NCBI GenBank assembly: GCA_964537825.1
Contig: CAZIDL010000004.1
Location: 1-64,000 of the forward strand
Source: CAZIDL01 sp964537825
GTDB taxonomy: Bacteria > Bacteroidota > Bacteroidia > Flavobacteriales_D > CAYVSK01
Length of the DNA: 64,000 nt
Reading direction: 5' to 3'
Position 1 is the first letter of the stretch. Every line of letters starts with the position of its first letter. Below, piece by piece: positions 1-8,635 of this stretch. The notes below the pieces were generated by a model. The model had not been told where the DNA came from and did not search any database. It was given only the letters and a program-made list of their open reading frames with translations. The translations under genes and the position numbers were made by a program.

Positions 1-1214
1 TGATCCCTTTCGCTCCGCCATATATCGATGAAGAGATCGTCGAAGAGGTCGGCGATGTACTGCGTTCCGGATGGATCACGACCGGACCTCGGACCAAAGC
101 CTTCGAAAAGGAGCTCGCCTCCTATTGTGGGGCTGAAAAGGTACTCTGTGTGAATTCGGGTACTGCTGCTATGGAGCTTGCCCTCTTTGCTTTCGGGATC
201 GGAAAGGGGGATGAGGTCATCATTCCATCCTATACTTATTGTGCAACGGCCCATGTGGTGAAAAAGAGCGGAGCAACGCCGGTAATGGTCGATATCTTCC
301 CGGACGAGGCTTCGATGGATCCTGAAAAGGTGGCTTCGGCCATCACCCCGCGGACAAAGGCCATCATTCCCGTAGATGTCGGGGGATGGCCTTCGCTACA
401 GGAGAGCTATATGAAGGCGGCCAGAGAGGCGAGAGCGAGTTTTTCCCCAGAAGGTCCGCTGCAGGAGCGTTTGGGGCGTCCGCTCGTAATGGCCGATGCG
501 GCCCATTCCTTCGGGGCCTCTTTATCAGGGAGTAAGGTCGGGTCGATAACGGACCTAACAGCCTTTTCCTTCCACGCGGTCAAGAACCTGACCACCGCGG
601 AAGGAGGGGCATTGGCATTCCATTTCCCCGATGGGGGACCGGATCCCGAAGAGCTCTATACCCGCTTGAACACCATATCGCTCCACGGCCAATCAAAGGA
701 TGCTCTGGATAAGTTCGAGCGCGGGGGCTGGCGTTACGATGTCAAAGAACTGGGGTTGAAGTGCAACATGACGGATATCCAGGCCGCGATCGGGTCCGTG
801 CAGTTAAAAAAGTACGAGGATAAGCTGTTGCCGCGGAGGAAGCAGATCTTCGACCATTACGATCGGCTTTTGGGGGATATCGAAGCTGTTAAAACCCCGC
901 AGATGGAGAATGAAACGCGTTCAGGGGCTTATCATCTCTACATGCTTCGATTCCCGGACTGGTCGGAGGAGCAGCGGGACGCGCTCATTCAAAGGCTTAC
1001 GGAAAAAGAAGTGGCCGCCAACGTCCATTTCATACCGCTTCCCATGCTCAGCTATTACCGAGCACTGGGGTATGATATGAAAGCCCATCCCCATGCATAT
1101 GCTTTTTACCGAACGGAAGTATCGCTTCCGCTCTTCTACGGTCTGAGGGACGATCAGGTGGAATACATTGCTGAGGTCGTACGGGAAGGGGTGGCTGAAA
1201 GCTCCGCGGTTTGA
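1..1214 (+). CDS. DegT/DnrJ/EryC1-family PLP-dependent sugar aminotransferase (start codon cut by window edge)
   Basis: Transfers an amino group to a nucleotide-linked keto-sugar, which is the usual job of this family in surface-polysaccharide loci. The frame is open to the left edge and begins xTG-ATC-CCT-TTC-GCT, reading (M)IPFAPPYID, the normal N-terminus of this family; only the first base of the start codon appears to be missing, giving about 404 aa. The internal-aldimine lysine is in SFHAVKN near residue 195, followed by the family's TTAEGGAL. An insertion of about 30 residues (SLQESYMKAAREARASF onward) precedes the DAAHSFGA motif. The stop overlaps the TTG start of the next gene (TTGA), so the two are translationally coupled. 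The exact sugar substrate cannot be read from sequence. Confidence 0.9.
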   Translation, partial: IPFAPPYIDEEIVEEVGDVLRSGWITTGPRTKAFEKELASYCGAEKVLCVNSGTAAMELALFAFGIGKGDEVIIPSYTYCATAHVVKKSGATPVMVDIFPDEASMDPEKVASAITPRTKAIIPVDVGGWPSLQESYMKAAREARASFSPEGPLQERLGRPLVMADAAHSFGASLSGSKVGSITDLTAFSFHAVKNLTTAEGGALAFHFPDGGPDPEELYTRLNTISLHGQSKDALDKFERGGWRYDVKELGLKCNMTDIQAAIGSVQLKKYEDKLLPRRKQIFDHYDRLLGDIEAVKTPQMENETRSGAYHLYMLRFPDWSEEQRDALIQRLTEKEVAANVHFIPLPMLSYYRALGYDMKAHPHAYAFYRTEVSLPLFYGLRDDQVEYIAEVVREGVAESSAV

Positions 1215-1798
1215 AGCGTTCCTTCGACATTTTCGCGGCTTTATTCGGACTGCTCCTTTTGAGCCCCTTCTTTTTGCTGATCATTTTTCTGATCGTGATG
1301 GACGGAAAAGGAGGCCCTTTTTTCAGCCAAACCCGCGTGGGAAAGGATGGAAAGCATTTCGGCCTATTGAAGTTCCGGACGATGGTACCCGGCGCCGAAA
1401 GGACCGGAAAGTTGACGGTCGGAGCGGATCCCCGTATTACACGGGTTGGAGCTTTTCTAAGGAAGTACAAGCTCGATGAATTCCCGCAATTGATCAACGT
1501 TCTTAAAGGGGATATGAGCATCGTCGGTCCCCGACCTGAAGTCCCGGATTACGTAGCTTATTACGATGAAAGGCAAAGGGAGGTCCTGAGCGTTCGTCCG
1601 GGCATCACCGATGAGGCTTCCATCGCTTACCTCCGGGAAGCCGAATTGTTGAGGGAGGCTGAGGATCCGGAAAAGGTCTATGTAGAACGTATCTTGCCGG
1701 AGAAATTGCGCCTGAACCTTCGTTACGTTCGAGAACAGAGCTTCAGTAAGGACATCGCTTTGATCATGAAGACCCTGGGCAAGATCCTGAGCGGATAA
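1211..1798 (+). CDS. Undecaprenyl-phosphate sugar phosphotransferase (bacterial sugar transferase, PglC/WcaJ-like)
   Basis: Predicted to start the polysaccharide repeat unit by moving a sugar-1-phosphate from a nucleotide sugar onto undecaprenyl phosphate at the inner membrane. At 195 aa it is the short, single-hairpin PglC-type form without the extra membrane helices of WcaJ. It has the N-terminal KRSFD motif, a hydrophobic re-entrant helix at about residues 7-30, KFRTM near 55-58, the catalytic Asp-Glu pair at D89-E90 in LDEFPQ, and the family signature SIVGPRPE, followed by RPGIT. The start is TTG, overlapping the preceding aminotransferase stop. The two together are consistent with making and loading an amino sugar. 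Confidence 0.92.
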   Translation: MKRSFDIFAALFGLLLLSPFFLLIIFLIVMDGKGGPFFSQTRVGKDGKHFGLLKFRTMVPGAERTGKLTVGADPRITRVGAFLRKYKLDEFPQLINVLKGDMSIVGPRPEVPDYVAYYDERQREVLSVRPGITDEASIAYLREAELLREAEDPEKVYVERILPEKLRLNLRYVREQSFSKDIALIMKTLGKILSG

Positions 1799-1806
1799 GG
1801 GATGCT

Positions 1807-3027
1807 TCAATTCCCGGTGCTTTCGATAGCCCCCTGATCGAGTCGCCGCGGGAGGGAAAATAGGAAAGTGGCCCCTTTATCGGACGCCCCTTCGGCCCAT
1901 ATCGTGCCTCCGTGTTGGAGGACGATCTGCTGGACCATGGAAAGCCCGATCCCGGAACCATGGCCCTCGGAGTTGTGCAGTTTGTTGAAGGGTTTGAAGA
2001 TCTCGGAGGCTTTATCCTCCCTGAAACCGCAACCGTTATCAGCGACCCAGTAGACCCGGTCCCCTTTTCGTTCTTCCATCCCCACTTCGATCCATGGATC
2101 CGTCCTGTCCTTCGTGAACTTGATGGAATTGGATATCAAATTTCTCCAAACCCTTTGGAAAAGGGTTGGGTCTAGATATTCCATCGGAAGGTCACCCACC
2201 TCGATCCGGATGCCTTGGTAGTGCTCTTCGTTCTTCACGTTCGCGATGACCCGCTCCACCATTCCTTTCATATCGCATCGTTCCGGGTGGACTCCTTCAT
2301 TGCCGAGTTGGGACAATTGGAGCAGACCATCTATCATTCCGTTCATGCGAGCGATCGCCTCACGGAGATCTTCAGTCACCTCCTGGAATTCCTCACTTTG
2401 ATCGGCACTTTCTCCTTCGAGGGAATTAAGCCGCATTTCCATTCCCGCTAAAGGGTTCTTCAGCTCGTGAGCTACGGAATAGGTGAAAGCTTCCAGCCTT
2501 TTGGTCCGTTCTTTCACCTTGTTCTCCAAGTCATTGTGAATATTGATGTTGCTAATGGCCACGGAAGTGACATCCGCCAGGGATCGGAGCAATTCCACCT
2601 CCTCCTCGCCCGGAGCATGGAGATCCGCCCAATAGGTCCCGATCGCACCCAAAGGATCCTGCCTTCGGATCGGCATCATCACCAGACTCTTTACGAAAGT
2701 GGGACGATAGATATCTTTTGGGATCCGAGGGTCTTGAAAAATGTCTTCGATCACAGCGGGTTCCCGATTGATCATGCTCCAACCGCTTATGCATGCGCTC
2801 ATGGGAAAACGACACCCTTTCCAAAGGGGGGCGATCGCATCCTCATCGGCGTAATAGGACTGCTCCCCTTCCCTGAGAACAAAAGTGGCCCCATCCGCAC
2901 CTGTGAGCTGTCGGGCCGCTTTTCGAACGACCTCCATGATCTCTTCCATATTCCGGGAGAGGGAAAGGTCCTGCACCACTCGGACCAGGTCAAAGACCGT
3001 TTCCTTTTGGATGCTCTGTTGTCCCAT
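1807..3027 (-). CDS. Orphan soluble GAF-domain sensor histidine kinase
   Basis: 406 aa, no signal peptide and no membrane helix, so a cytoplasmic sensor. The order is a GAF domain (about 20-165), a coiled-coil linker (about 165-180), a HisKA dimerisation helix with the phospho-acceptor His187 in VAHELKNPL, and a HATPase_c domain with N-box (RNLISNSIKF), G1 (DNGCGF) and G2 (GHGSGIGLSM). No response regulator or second two-component gene is in the window. It lies antisense inside a polysaccharide locus, stop-to-stop with the sugar transferase (8 bp apart). A promoter-like TACCTTAG lies 13 bp upstream of the ATG on the minus strand (plus 3041-3048). Ligand and output are unknown. Confidence 0.93.
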   Translation of the reverse strand: MGQQSIQKETVFDLVRVVQDLSLSRNMEEIMEVVRKAARQLTGADGATFVLREGEQSYYADEDAIAPLWKGCRFPMSACISGWSMINREPAVIEDIFQDPRIPKDIYRPTFVKSLVMMPIRRQDPLGAIGTYWADLHAPGEEEVELLRSLADVTSVAISNINIHNDLENKVKERTKRLEAFTYSVAHELKNPLAGMEMRLNSLEGESADQSEEFQEVTEDLREAIARMNGMIDGLLQLSQLGNEGVHPERCDMKGMVERVIANVKNEEHYQGIRIEVGDLPMEYLDPTLFQRVWRNLISNSIKFTKDRTDPWIEVGMEERKGDRVYWVADNGCGFREDKASEIFKPFNKLHNSEGHGSGIGLSMVQQIVLQHGGTIWAEGASDKGATFLFSLPRRLDQGAIESTGN

Positions 3028-3155
3028 GGCCGTGCGCTTCTAAGGTAAAAAAGGGCGTTCGGAAAACAACCCTCCGGGTACTCGAAGAACGGAGACTCGT
3101 ATTTCTACGTTGCATAGAAGCGGGACGAGATCCCGTTAAAAAAGAGGAGTTCCCC

Positions 3156-4385
3156 TTAAAGGCGCAACATAGGGCGGTTGGTGAAGAGGGCCCTTCGGGC
3201 TAAAAGGAGTGCGCCGAAGCTCGCTACGACGATAAAGATCGCGAATAGCCATCCGATGATCGGGATGAGGCTGATCCCTTTGAGGGCGATGTAGATCAAA
3301 AGGGAAACGAGGAAGAGGTAGAGGCGGTCCCAGGCTTTGTTGTAGCGGACGTTCAACCAATGTGTGATGACGACCGCCGAGAGAAGATGCGTGAAGAGCA
3401 TGCTCAGGCCCCATATCGTTCCCGTCACCAAGGCGATCGGAGCACCGATCAGCGTAAGGGCCAGGATCAGAGTACCGATCGGGGTTCCGAAAACGTATAG
3501 GGCCCCGTAGCCAAGGCTTTTACCCAGATGTTCCAGGGCGATACCAGCTCGCTTGAAGCTTCGGGTCAGGAAGTAATTGAGCAGGAAGAGGATCAGCGCA
3601 CCGGAGAGGATGTAGATGACCCAAGCGAACCAGAATCCGAAAAGGAGAACGCTCCATCCAACATCTCCCATGACCTTGTTCTTCAAGGCGGGATCGAGAT
3701 CAGCTTCGCCCCCTTTCATATAGGATGAAAGGTCGACCTTTCCTTTCTCGCGCCAATATTTTACATCCTCATGAAAGGCCGCGCCCTCTTTCACCTGGAG
3801 GTTCCGTGTCGCGATCAGGCTTTTTCCTTTGACGGTTCCGGCGATCACGGACCGTCCCGTCCTCAGATCCATATCCCCCTCGATCGCCCCGTTATGTTTC
3901 AGGTCTCCTCCTGCTACATCCACGTCGCCAAGGACCTTTCCGTCCAGGGTGACCGATCCTCCGTAAACCTTCAGCATCCCTTTGACAACGGCATTTTCCT
4001 GAATTTCGATCTCGCCCCCGAAAACGAGCAGATCATCCCCTACATTCCCTTTGATCCGCACTTCTCCACCGAAGATCCGGATATCGTCACCGACGTCCCC
4101 TTTAATGTTGACCTCACCTCCACTGACCATCAGGTCAGCTCCTACGCTATCCGTCACTTTCACTTTACCGCCAGCAAGTACCAAGTCGTGCAATGAAGGG
4201 GCACCCACATCGATCTTGCCCGCTGCGATGTAAAGGTCCGTTTCGTGGGCTTGGTCGATCTTTACTTCAGAACCAGCCTTGAATTTCCCCGCAAAGGATG
4301 AAACGGGGAGAACGAAAAGGGTCAGGAGCCCGATAAAAAGGAACTGGGCTGATGAGGAGGGAAAGGATTTGCGCTGAAAAGGCAT
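3156..4385 (-). CDS. Bactofilin-like beta-solenoid membrane protein
   Basis: 409 aa. A signal peptide (about 1-32, ending SSFAG) is followed by about 160 residues of short repeats of the type GGEVxIKGxVGDD, GGEIEI and GGSVTLDGKV (about 50-205). This pattern forms a right-handed beta-solenoid in bactofilin/polymer-forming proteins. After about residue 240 come roughly six hydrophobic helices. The arrangement of an exported solenoid followed by a polytopic membrane domain differs from cytoskeletal bactofilins, which are short and cytoplasmic. The role is unknown; an envelope scaffold is an inference. It follows the histidine kinase's promoter side with 128 bp between them and is divergent from the GlcNAc-kinase-like gene. 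Confidence 0.75.
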   Translation of the reverse strand: MPFQRKSFPSSSAQFLFIGLLTLFVLPVSSFAGKFKAGSEVKIDQAHETDLYIAAGKIDVGAPSLHDLVLAGGKVKVTDSVGADLMVSGGEVNIKGDVGDDIRIFGGEVRIKGNVGDDLLVFGGEIEIQENAVVKGMLKVYGGSVTLDGKVLGDVDVAGGDLKHNGAIEGDMDLRTGRSVIAGTVKGKSLIATRNLQVKEGAAFHEDVKYWREKGKVDLSSYMKGGEADLDPALKNKVMGDVGWSVLLFGFWFAWVIYILSGALILFLLNYFLTRSFKRAGIALEHLGKSLGYGALYVFGTPIGTLILALTLIGAPIALVTGTIWGLSMLFTHLLSAVVITHWLNVRYNKAWDRLYLFLVSLLIYIALKGISLIPIIGWLFAIFIVVASFGALLLARRALFTNRPMLRL

Positions 4386-4479
4386 CGTCTTTATTTTCGA
4401 AAATTAGCCGAATGCGCTAATATCGAAGATCTCCACCGAATAAGGATGATGGGTTCTCAGCTTTTCCTTCTCGCTTTCT

Positions 4480-5364
4480 ATGGATGACCACGGACCTGAG
4501 CCGACCGGTGTGCTGATCGCAGATGCGGGAGGTACCAAAGTTGATTGGGCCTTTTGCGCTCGCGATGGTTGGCGTTATTTCCGAACGAAAGGCATTCATC
4601 CCTATTTCCAGGATGCCGCTTCCATCCATTCGAGTTTGATGGAAGAGAAAGAAAAATTCGATCCTGACCCCGAAGAGGTGCTTTGGGTCCATTTTTATGG
4701 AGCAGGCTGTTCATCAACCAACAGGAAACAGCGTGTGGAGGAAGGGGTCAAGGCTTTTTTCCGTAATGCCGCGATCGATGTGGAGCACGATCTTTTGGGG
4801 GCAGCCAGAGCCGTTTCAGGTAGAGAGGAAGGCCTCGTGGCCATTCTCGGTACCGGATCGAACGCATGTTCCTATGACGGTGTACGGATCCTGGAGCAGA
4901 GCGGTGGTCTTGGCTTCATTCTCGGAGACGAGGGGAGTGGGTCCCATTTGGGAAAGCTTGTGTTACGGGATCATCTGAACGGAGACCTTCCGAAGGATCT
5001 GGAGCATCGCTTTCAGAAGCGCTATGCTGAAAGCGCCGATAGGATGATCGATGAGGTGTACGGTGGAGGTGCTCCGAGCCGCTATTTAGCGAGTTTTACA
5101 TATTTCCTTAAAGAAGAGGAAGGGCATGAATGGGTTAGGGAGTTGGTCGAAGGGGCTTTTCGGGAATTCCTTCAGCGTCATGTTCTCCGTCTAAGGGGCA
5201 AAAATGAAGATTTGCTCCATTCGGTGGGATCGATCGGACTTCATTTTCGTTCGTACTTGGAGAAGGTCCTTCAGGAGGAAGGAATGAAGAGCGGAAGTGT
5301 TATTGCCGACAAAGGAGTGATCATGGGATTGGTGAATTTCCATCATCCAAATGGAGGAGCTTGA
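4480..5364 (+). CDS. BadF/BadG-family ATPase, N-acetylglucosamine kinase-like
   Basis: 294 aa ASKHA-fold kinase. The phosphate-1 loop is DAGGTKVDW (residues 15-23), a phosphate-2 motif is in ILGTGSNAC, and the adenosine-side GLGFILGDEGSGSHLG is characteristic of the GlcNAc kinase/BadF family. Bacteroidota have homologues of this length annotated as N-acetylglucosamine kinase. It would phosphorylate an amino sugar (GlcNAc or a muropeptide-derived sugar) in the cytoplasm. It is divergent from the beta-solenoid gene and 40 bp upstream of the first sulfotransferase, with which it may be co-transcribed. Substrate is inferred only from family. Confidence 0.8.
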   Translation: MDDHGPEPTGVLIADAGGTKVDWAFCARDGWRYFRTKGIHPYFQDAASIHSSLMEEKEKFDPDPEEVLWVHFYGAGCSSTNRKQRVEEGVKAFFRNAAIDVEHDLLGAARAVSGREEGLVAILGTGSNACSYDGVRILEQSGGLGFILGDEGSGSHLGKLVLRDHLNGDLPKDLEHRFQKRYAESADRMIDEVYGGGAPSRYLASFTYFLKEEEGHEWVRELVEGAFREFLQRHVLRLRGKNEDLLHSVGSIGLHFRSYLEKVLQEEGMKSGSVIADKGVIMGLVNFHHPNGGA

Positions 5365-5404
5365 AGTTGACATCGATCGTTCGAACATGAACCCGATCCA
5401 ATGA

Positions 5405-6340
5405 ATGGCAGGGCTTAAGTATTACATCAGGGCGATACGGGACTATCGAGAGCGTGCGAAAGGAGGGGCCTTGAAAGAGTTTCTCCATTATAAGGAGCAG
5501 CGGGCAAAGTTGTCCTTCTTTCTTCTTTCATCAGGAAGAAGCGGCTCAACCCTCTTGAGAAGGATCTTGTGCATGCACCCTTCTATCGGGGTGCCTCCGG
5601 AATCAGGGATAGCCATTCCTACGGCGGCAAGTTTTTTTATCCGGAACAGAAGATCCTCATGGGAAGAACGTGCCAAAGGGACCGTCGATGCCTTCTTCAG
5701 CAAGGAAGCATTAGAGGCATGGAGCCTCGACCCCGAAGAGATCAAGGAAATAGTAAAAACCCTTCCCTATGAGGAAAGGAACTTTCAGGCGATCCTGGAC
5801 CGCATTTATGGGAGTTATGTGGATCCATGCGGAGAGGAAGGGGTGGAAATGTACGGGGATAAAACCCCGATCCTGTTCTTGTGGATGAAATGGCTTAAGC
5901 TTCTTTATCCAAAGGCATTGTACGTTTTCATTATTCGGGATGGTCGGGATGTTGCCAACTCGATGGTGAACCGAAGAGGTTTTGGGATAAAAGAAGCGTG
6001 CGATCGATGGCTATTGGCCATGAAGCTTTTGGAGCGATACAAAAAGGACGAGGATATCAACAGCTGTTTCCTCGATTATGAAGGGATGGTGAGGGATCCC
6101 AAGCGGACGATCCGTGATCTGTTCGATCGGTTGGGGGTTGAGGATCAAAGTGAAGATCCTAAGTACTTTGAAGGGATAACCTACGAGATGGGTGATACGG
6201 TATTGCCCCATCATGCAAAAGCAAAACAGAAGATAGATGCCAGCAATATCGGATTGTGGAAAAAAGGACTCAGCGCCAGGGATCGGAAAATAATGGAGGA
6301 AAAGTTGAAGCCTACCTTGAAAAAATGGGGTTACATTTAG
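5405..6340 (+). CDS. PAPS-dependent sulfotransferase
   Basis: 311 aa cytoplasmic enzyme predicted to transfer sulfate from PAPS to a hydroxyl or amine of a carbohydrate. The 5'-phosphosulfate loop is SSGRSGSTLL (residues 42-51) and the 3'-phosphate-binding segment is IIRDGRDVANSM (about 176-187), with the usual Arg and Ser. There is no signal peptide, so sulfation would be on a lipid-linked or nucleotide-linked intermediate before export. The ATG at 5405 is preferred, since the ATG at 5401 is in a frame that stops at once. It is followed 11 bp later by a glycosyltransferase, within the polysaccharide operon. Confidence 0.9.
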   Translation: MAGLKYYIRAIRDYRERAKGGALKEFLHYKEQRAKLSFFLLSSGRSGSTLLRRILCMHPSIGVPPESGIAIPTAASFFIRNRRSSWEERAKGTVDAFFSKEALEAWSLDPEEIKEIVKTLPYEERNFQAILDRIYGSYVDPCGEEGVEMYGDKTPILFLWMKWLKLLYPKALYVFIIRDGRDVANSMVNRRGFGIKEACDRWLLAMKLLERYKKDEDINSCFLDYEGMVRDPKRTIRDLFDRLGVEDQSEDPKYFEGITYEMGDTVLPHHAKAKQKIDASNIGLWKKGLSARDRKIMEEKLKPTLKKWGYI

Positions 6341-6351
6341 GATCGATCTGA

Positions 6352-7530
6352 TTGGCCCCTCCTGGAATCCTTCATATCGTCAATTGGTATCCCAATCGCC
6401 ATAATCCGAATGCGGCCCTATGGATCCGCGAACAGATAGAAGCGCTGCACCCTTATCGGCCTTCCGATGTTGTCCACATAGAAGTGAAGGCAGGAAAAAA
6501 GTGGCGAAAATTAGGCTCGATCGATGATAAGGTGCTTTCTTATGCATTTGAAGTCCCCTTTCGGAAATGGTTTTTTATTGAGATATTGAGTACTTTACTG
6601 CTACTTTATGTCCTTATATTTAAAAAGAAATTATCAAAATACTCCTTACTTAATATCCATATAGCATATCCGCTTTGTGTTTATCTTCACTTATTTCGAA
6701 AAGCGATAGGGATCCCCATCGTTATCTCTGAGCACTGGTCTGCTTATCATTTTAACTTCCATGTAGCGGATCCAACAAAGCTTTATCGTATTAAGCGGAT
6801 ATTCCAAAAAAATGATATTCCTCTTATCACCGTATCAAGTTCTTTGAAAAGCGATATAGAAAAATTCGCGGAAGTGGACCTGACCGGTTACGTCCTTCCG
6901 AACGTGGTTGCCATGAAAGGACCTTTACCGGAGGGGCGCCTTCCAACTCCCTTTCGGTTTTTGATGTTAAGTGCCTGGAAAGGTCCCAAGAAACCTGTAT
7001 TAGGGATAAGGGCATTTGTGGAAGCCTTCGAAGGCAGGACGGATGTGGAAATGTGCATCGGAGGGCATGGTCCTTTCGTGGATGCCATCAAGCAAGAGAT
7101 CGGTAGACAGGAAGGATCGCCCCCGCTTTTCTTCATTGGGAAGCTTGACCGCGAAAAGGTGGAAGCGGAGATGAAAAGGGCCCATGCTTTTGTTCATTGT
7201 TCGGAGCATGAAACCTTTTCAGTGGTCTGTGCAGAAGCTCTTGCGAATGGAACGCCGGTATTGGCATCTGACAAGGGAGGGATCGGCGAGTTCGTCACCC
7301 CAGAGGTTGGAATGCTGGTATCCTCGAATAATGTCGCGGCTTGGCGCAGTTCCTTTCTGGAATTTGAGACCCGTTTTCTAAAGGGGGAGGGGTTCGATAG
7401 AAGTGCTACTGCAAAGTACTTTCGGGATAAGTTCGGCCCTGAGAAGGTAGGCAAGGCCTATGCTGAGATCCTCGATAAAGAGGCCCGTCATCAGGCAAAG
7501 AGAAGAAGGGAGCGCCAGGATGGGGGATGA
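6352..7530 (+). CDS. GT4-family glycosyltransferase
   Basis: 392 aa GT-B glycosyltransferase. The C-terminal domain shows LSAWKGPKKP, the acceptor/donor EX7E motif at E287-E295 in HETFSVVCAEALANGTPVLA, and GGIGEFV. The N-terminal domain begins ILHIVNWYPNRHNPNAALWI, typical of this family, and has a hydrophobic stretch at about 75-91 that could contact the membrane. The start is TTG at 6352; there is no in-frame ATG nearby. The middle (about 6560-6860) is clearly richer in A+T than its neighbours. The 3' end overlaps the next gene's ATG by 11 bp. Confidence 0.9.
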   Translation: MAPPGILHIVNWYPNRHNPNAALWIREQIEALHPYRPSDVVHIEVKAGKKWRKLGSIDDKVLSYAFEVPFRKWFFIEILSTLLLLYVLIFKKKLSKYSLLNIHIAYPLCVYLHLFRKAIGIPIVISEHWSAYHFNFHVADPTKLYRIKRIFQKNDIPLITVSSSLKSDIEKFAEVDLTGYVLPNVVAMKGPLPEGRLPTPFRFLMLSAWKGPKKPVLGIRAFVEAFEGRTDVEMCIGGHGPFVDAIKQEIGRQEGSPPLFFIGKLDREKVEAEMKRAHAFVHCSEHETFSVVCAEALANGTPVLASDKGGIGEFVTPEVGMLVSSNNVAAWRSSFLEFETRFLKGEGFDRSATAKYFRDKFGPEKVGKAYAEILDKEARHQAKRRRERQDGG

Positions 7531-8635
7531 TCTGAGAGGAAAGAGGATCCTGCTCGTTTCCCCTGAACCCTGGGGGCATATTGCTGTTTCCAAACATCAT
7601 TATGCCAGAGCATTGGCTGAACAGGGGAACGAAGTCTTCTTCCTGGGACCTCCTGAAAGGGGATACGAGATCCAGGCCACTTGGTCGGACCGGCTTTGGG
7701 TTTTGAAATATCCTGGCTTTCCAAAGGGGATGCGTTTTTTCCCACGGTCCTATCAACGCAAAAGGACCCGCAAGGAATTCGAACGGCTCGAAAAGCTAGC
7801 GGGAACGGATTTCGATATCCTGTGGAGTTTTGACAACTCCGTCTTCTTCGAAATGTCCGCTATTCCTTCCTCTGTATTGAAGATCCTACACGTCGTCGAT
7901 CTCGATCAGGATTTTCAATTGGAGCGAGCGGTCCATACGGCGGATATTTGCTTCTGCACCACGCCTTTCATCAGATCCCGTATCGAAGCGTTAGGGAAAA
8001 ATGCAGCGATCGTGGGCCACGGATATTTTCAGCCTCCTGCGCCTTCCTCACCTGCTGAACTGCCTGGGTCCGCCCCCTTAAAAGCGCTTTTCAGCGGAAA
8101 TCTGAGAAGGACCTACCTGGATTGGGATCTGCTATATGAAGTTGCAAGTGATCATTCAAGGGTGGACCTCCTTCTTATGGGACCGAATGCTGAGTCGATC
8201 GATCTGGAGGACAATCCTACTGAAGGTTCCAAAAGGCGGCTCTTCGACTTTCCCAATGTCCATTTTCTAGCCCCGGTGCCTGCTGAGGAACTCCCGGCCT
8301 ACCTGATGGGAGCTGACATTTTACTGGCACCTTATCGAGAAGGTTTTCAGGATCAGATGGCCAATCCTCACAAAATAATGGAATATATGGGTAGTGGGAG
8401 GCCGATCCTGGCAACCTATATGGCTTGCTATTCCGAATATGCTGCTCCTTTGATATGTATGGTCCGTCGGAACGAGGAGTTCTCAAAGTTCTTCGCTGAT
8501 ATGGTGGAGCATATGGAAGCATACGAGGAAGATCGATGGATCCGGGAACGAAAGGCCATTGCCGAAGCCTCGAGCTACGATAAGCGAATTCGTGAGATCG
8601 AAGGTCTATTGGCTGATATCGAAGCGAGATCCTGA
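7520..8635 (+). CDS. GT-B glycosyltransferase (GT1/GT4-like)
   Basis: 371 aa from the ATG at 7520, chosen because MGDDLRGKRILLVSPEPWGH puts the first beta strand at the right distance; an earlier in-frame start at 7460 would overlap the previous gene by 71 bp. The fold is GT-B: N-terminal Rossmann domain, then FSGNLRRTYLDWDLL and the donor-binding segment ADILLAPYREGF, followed by NPHKIMEYMGSGRPILAT. Homologues act on polysaccharide intermediates at the inner membrane face. The stop (TGA 8633-8635) shares its last base with the next ATG, so translation is coupled to the following GT2. Confidence 0.87.
   Translation: MGDDLRGKRILLVSPEPWGHIAVSKHHYARALAEQGNEVFFLGPPERGYEIQATWSDRLWVLKYPGFPKGMRFFPRSYQRKRTRKEFERLEKLAGTDFDILWSFDNSVFFEMSAIPSSVLKILHVVDLDQDFQLERAVHTADICFCTTPFIRSRIEALGKNAAIVGHGYFQPPAPSSPAELPGSAPLKALFSGNLRRTYLDWDLLYEVASDHSRVDLLLMGPNAESIDLEDNPTEGSKRRLFDFPNVHFLAPVPAEELPAYLMGADILLAPYREGFQDQMANPHKIMEYMGSGRPILATYMACYSEYAAPLICMVRRNEEFSKFFADMVEHMEAYEEDRWIRERKAIAEASSYDKRIREIEGLLADIEARS

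Noticed and set aside
3112..3145. CGGGA-CGAGA-TCCCG hairpin below the beta-solenoid gene as a terminator
   Set aside because: The stem is only 5 bp and the T-run comes before it on the gene's strand, so it does not fit an intrinsic terminator.
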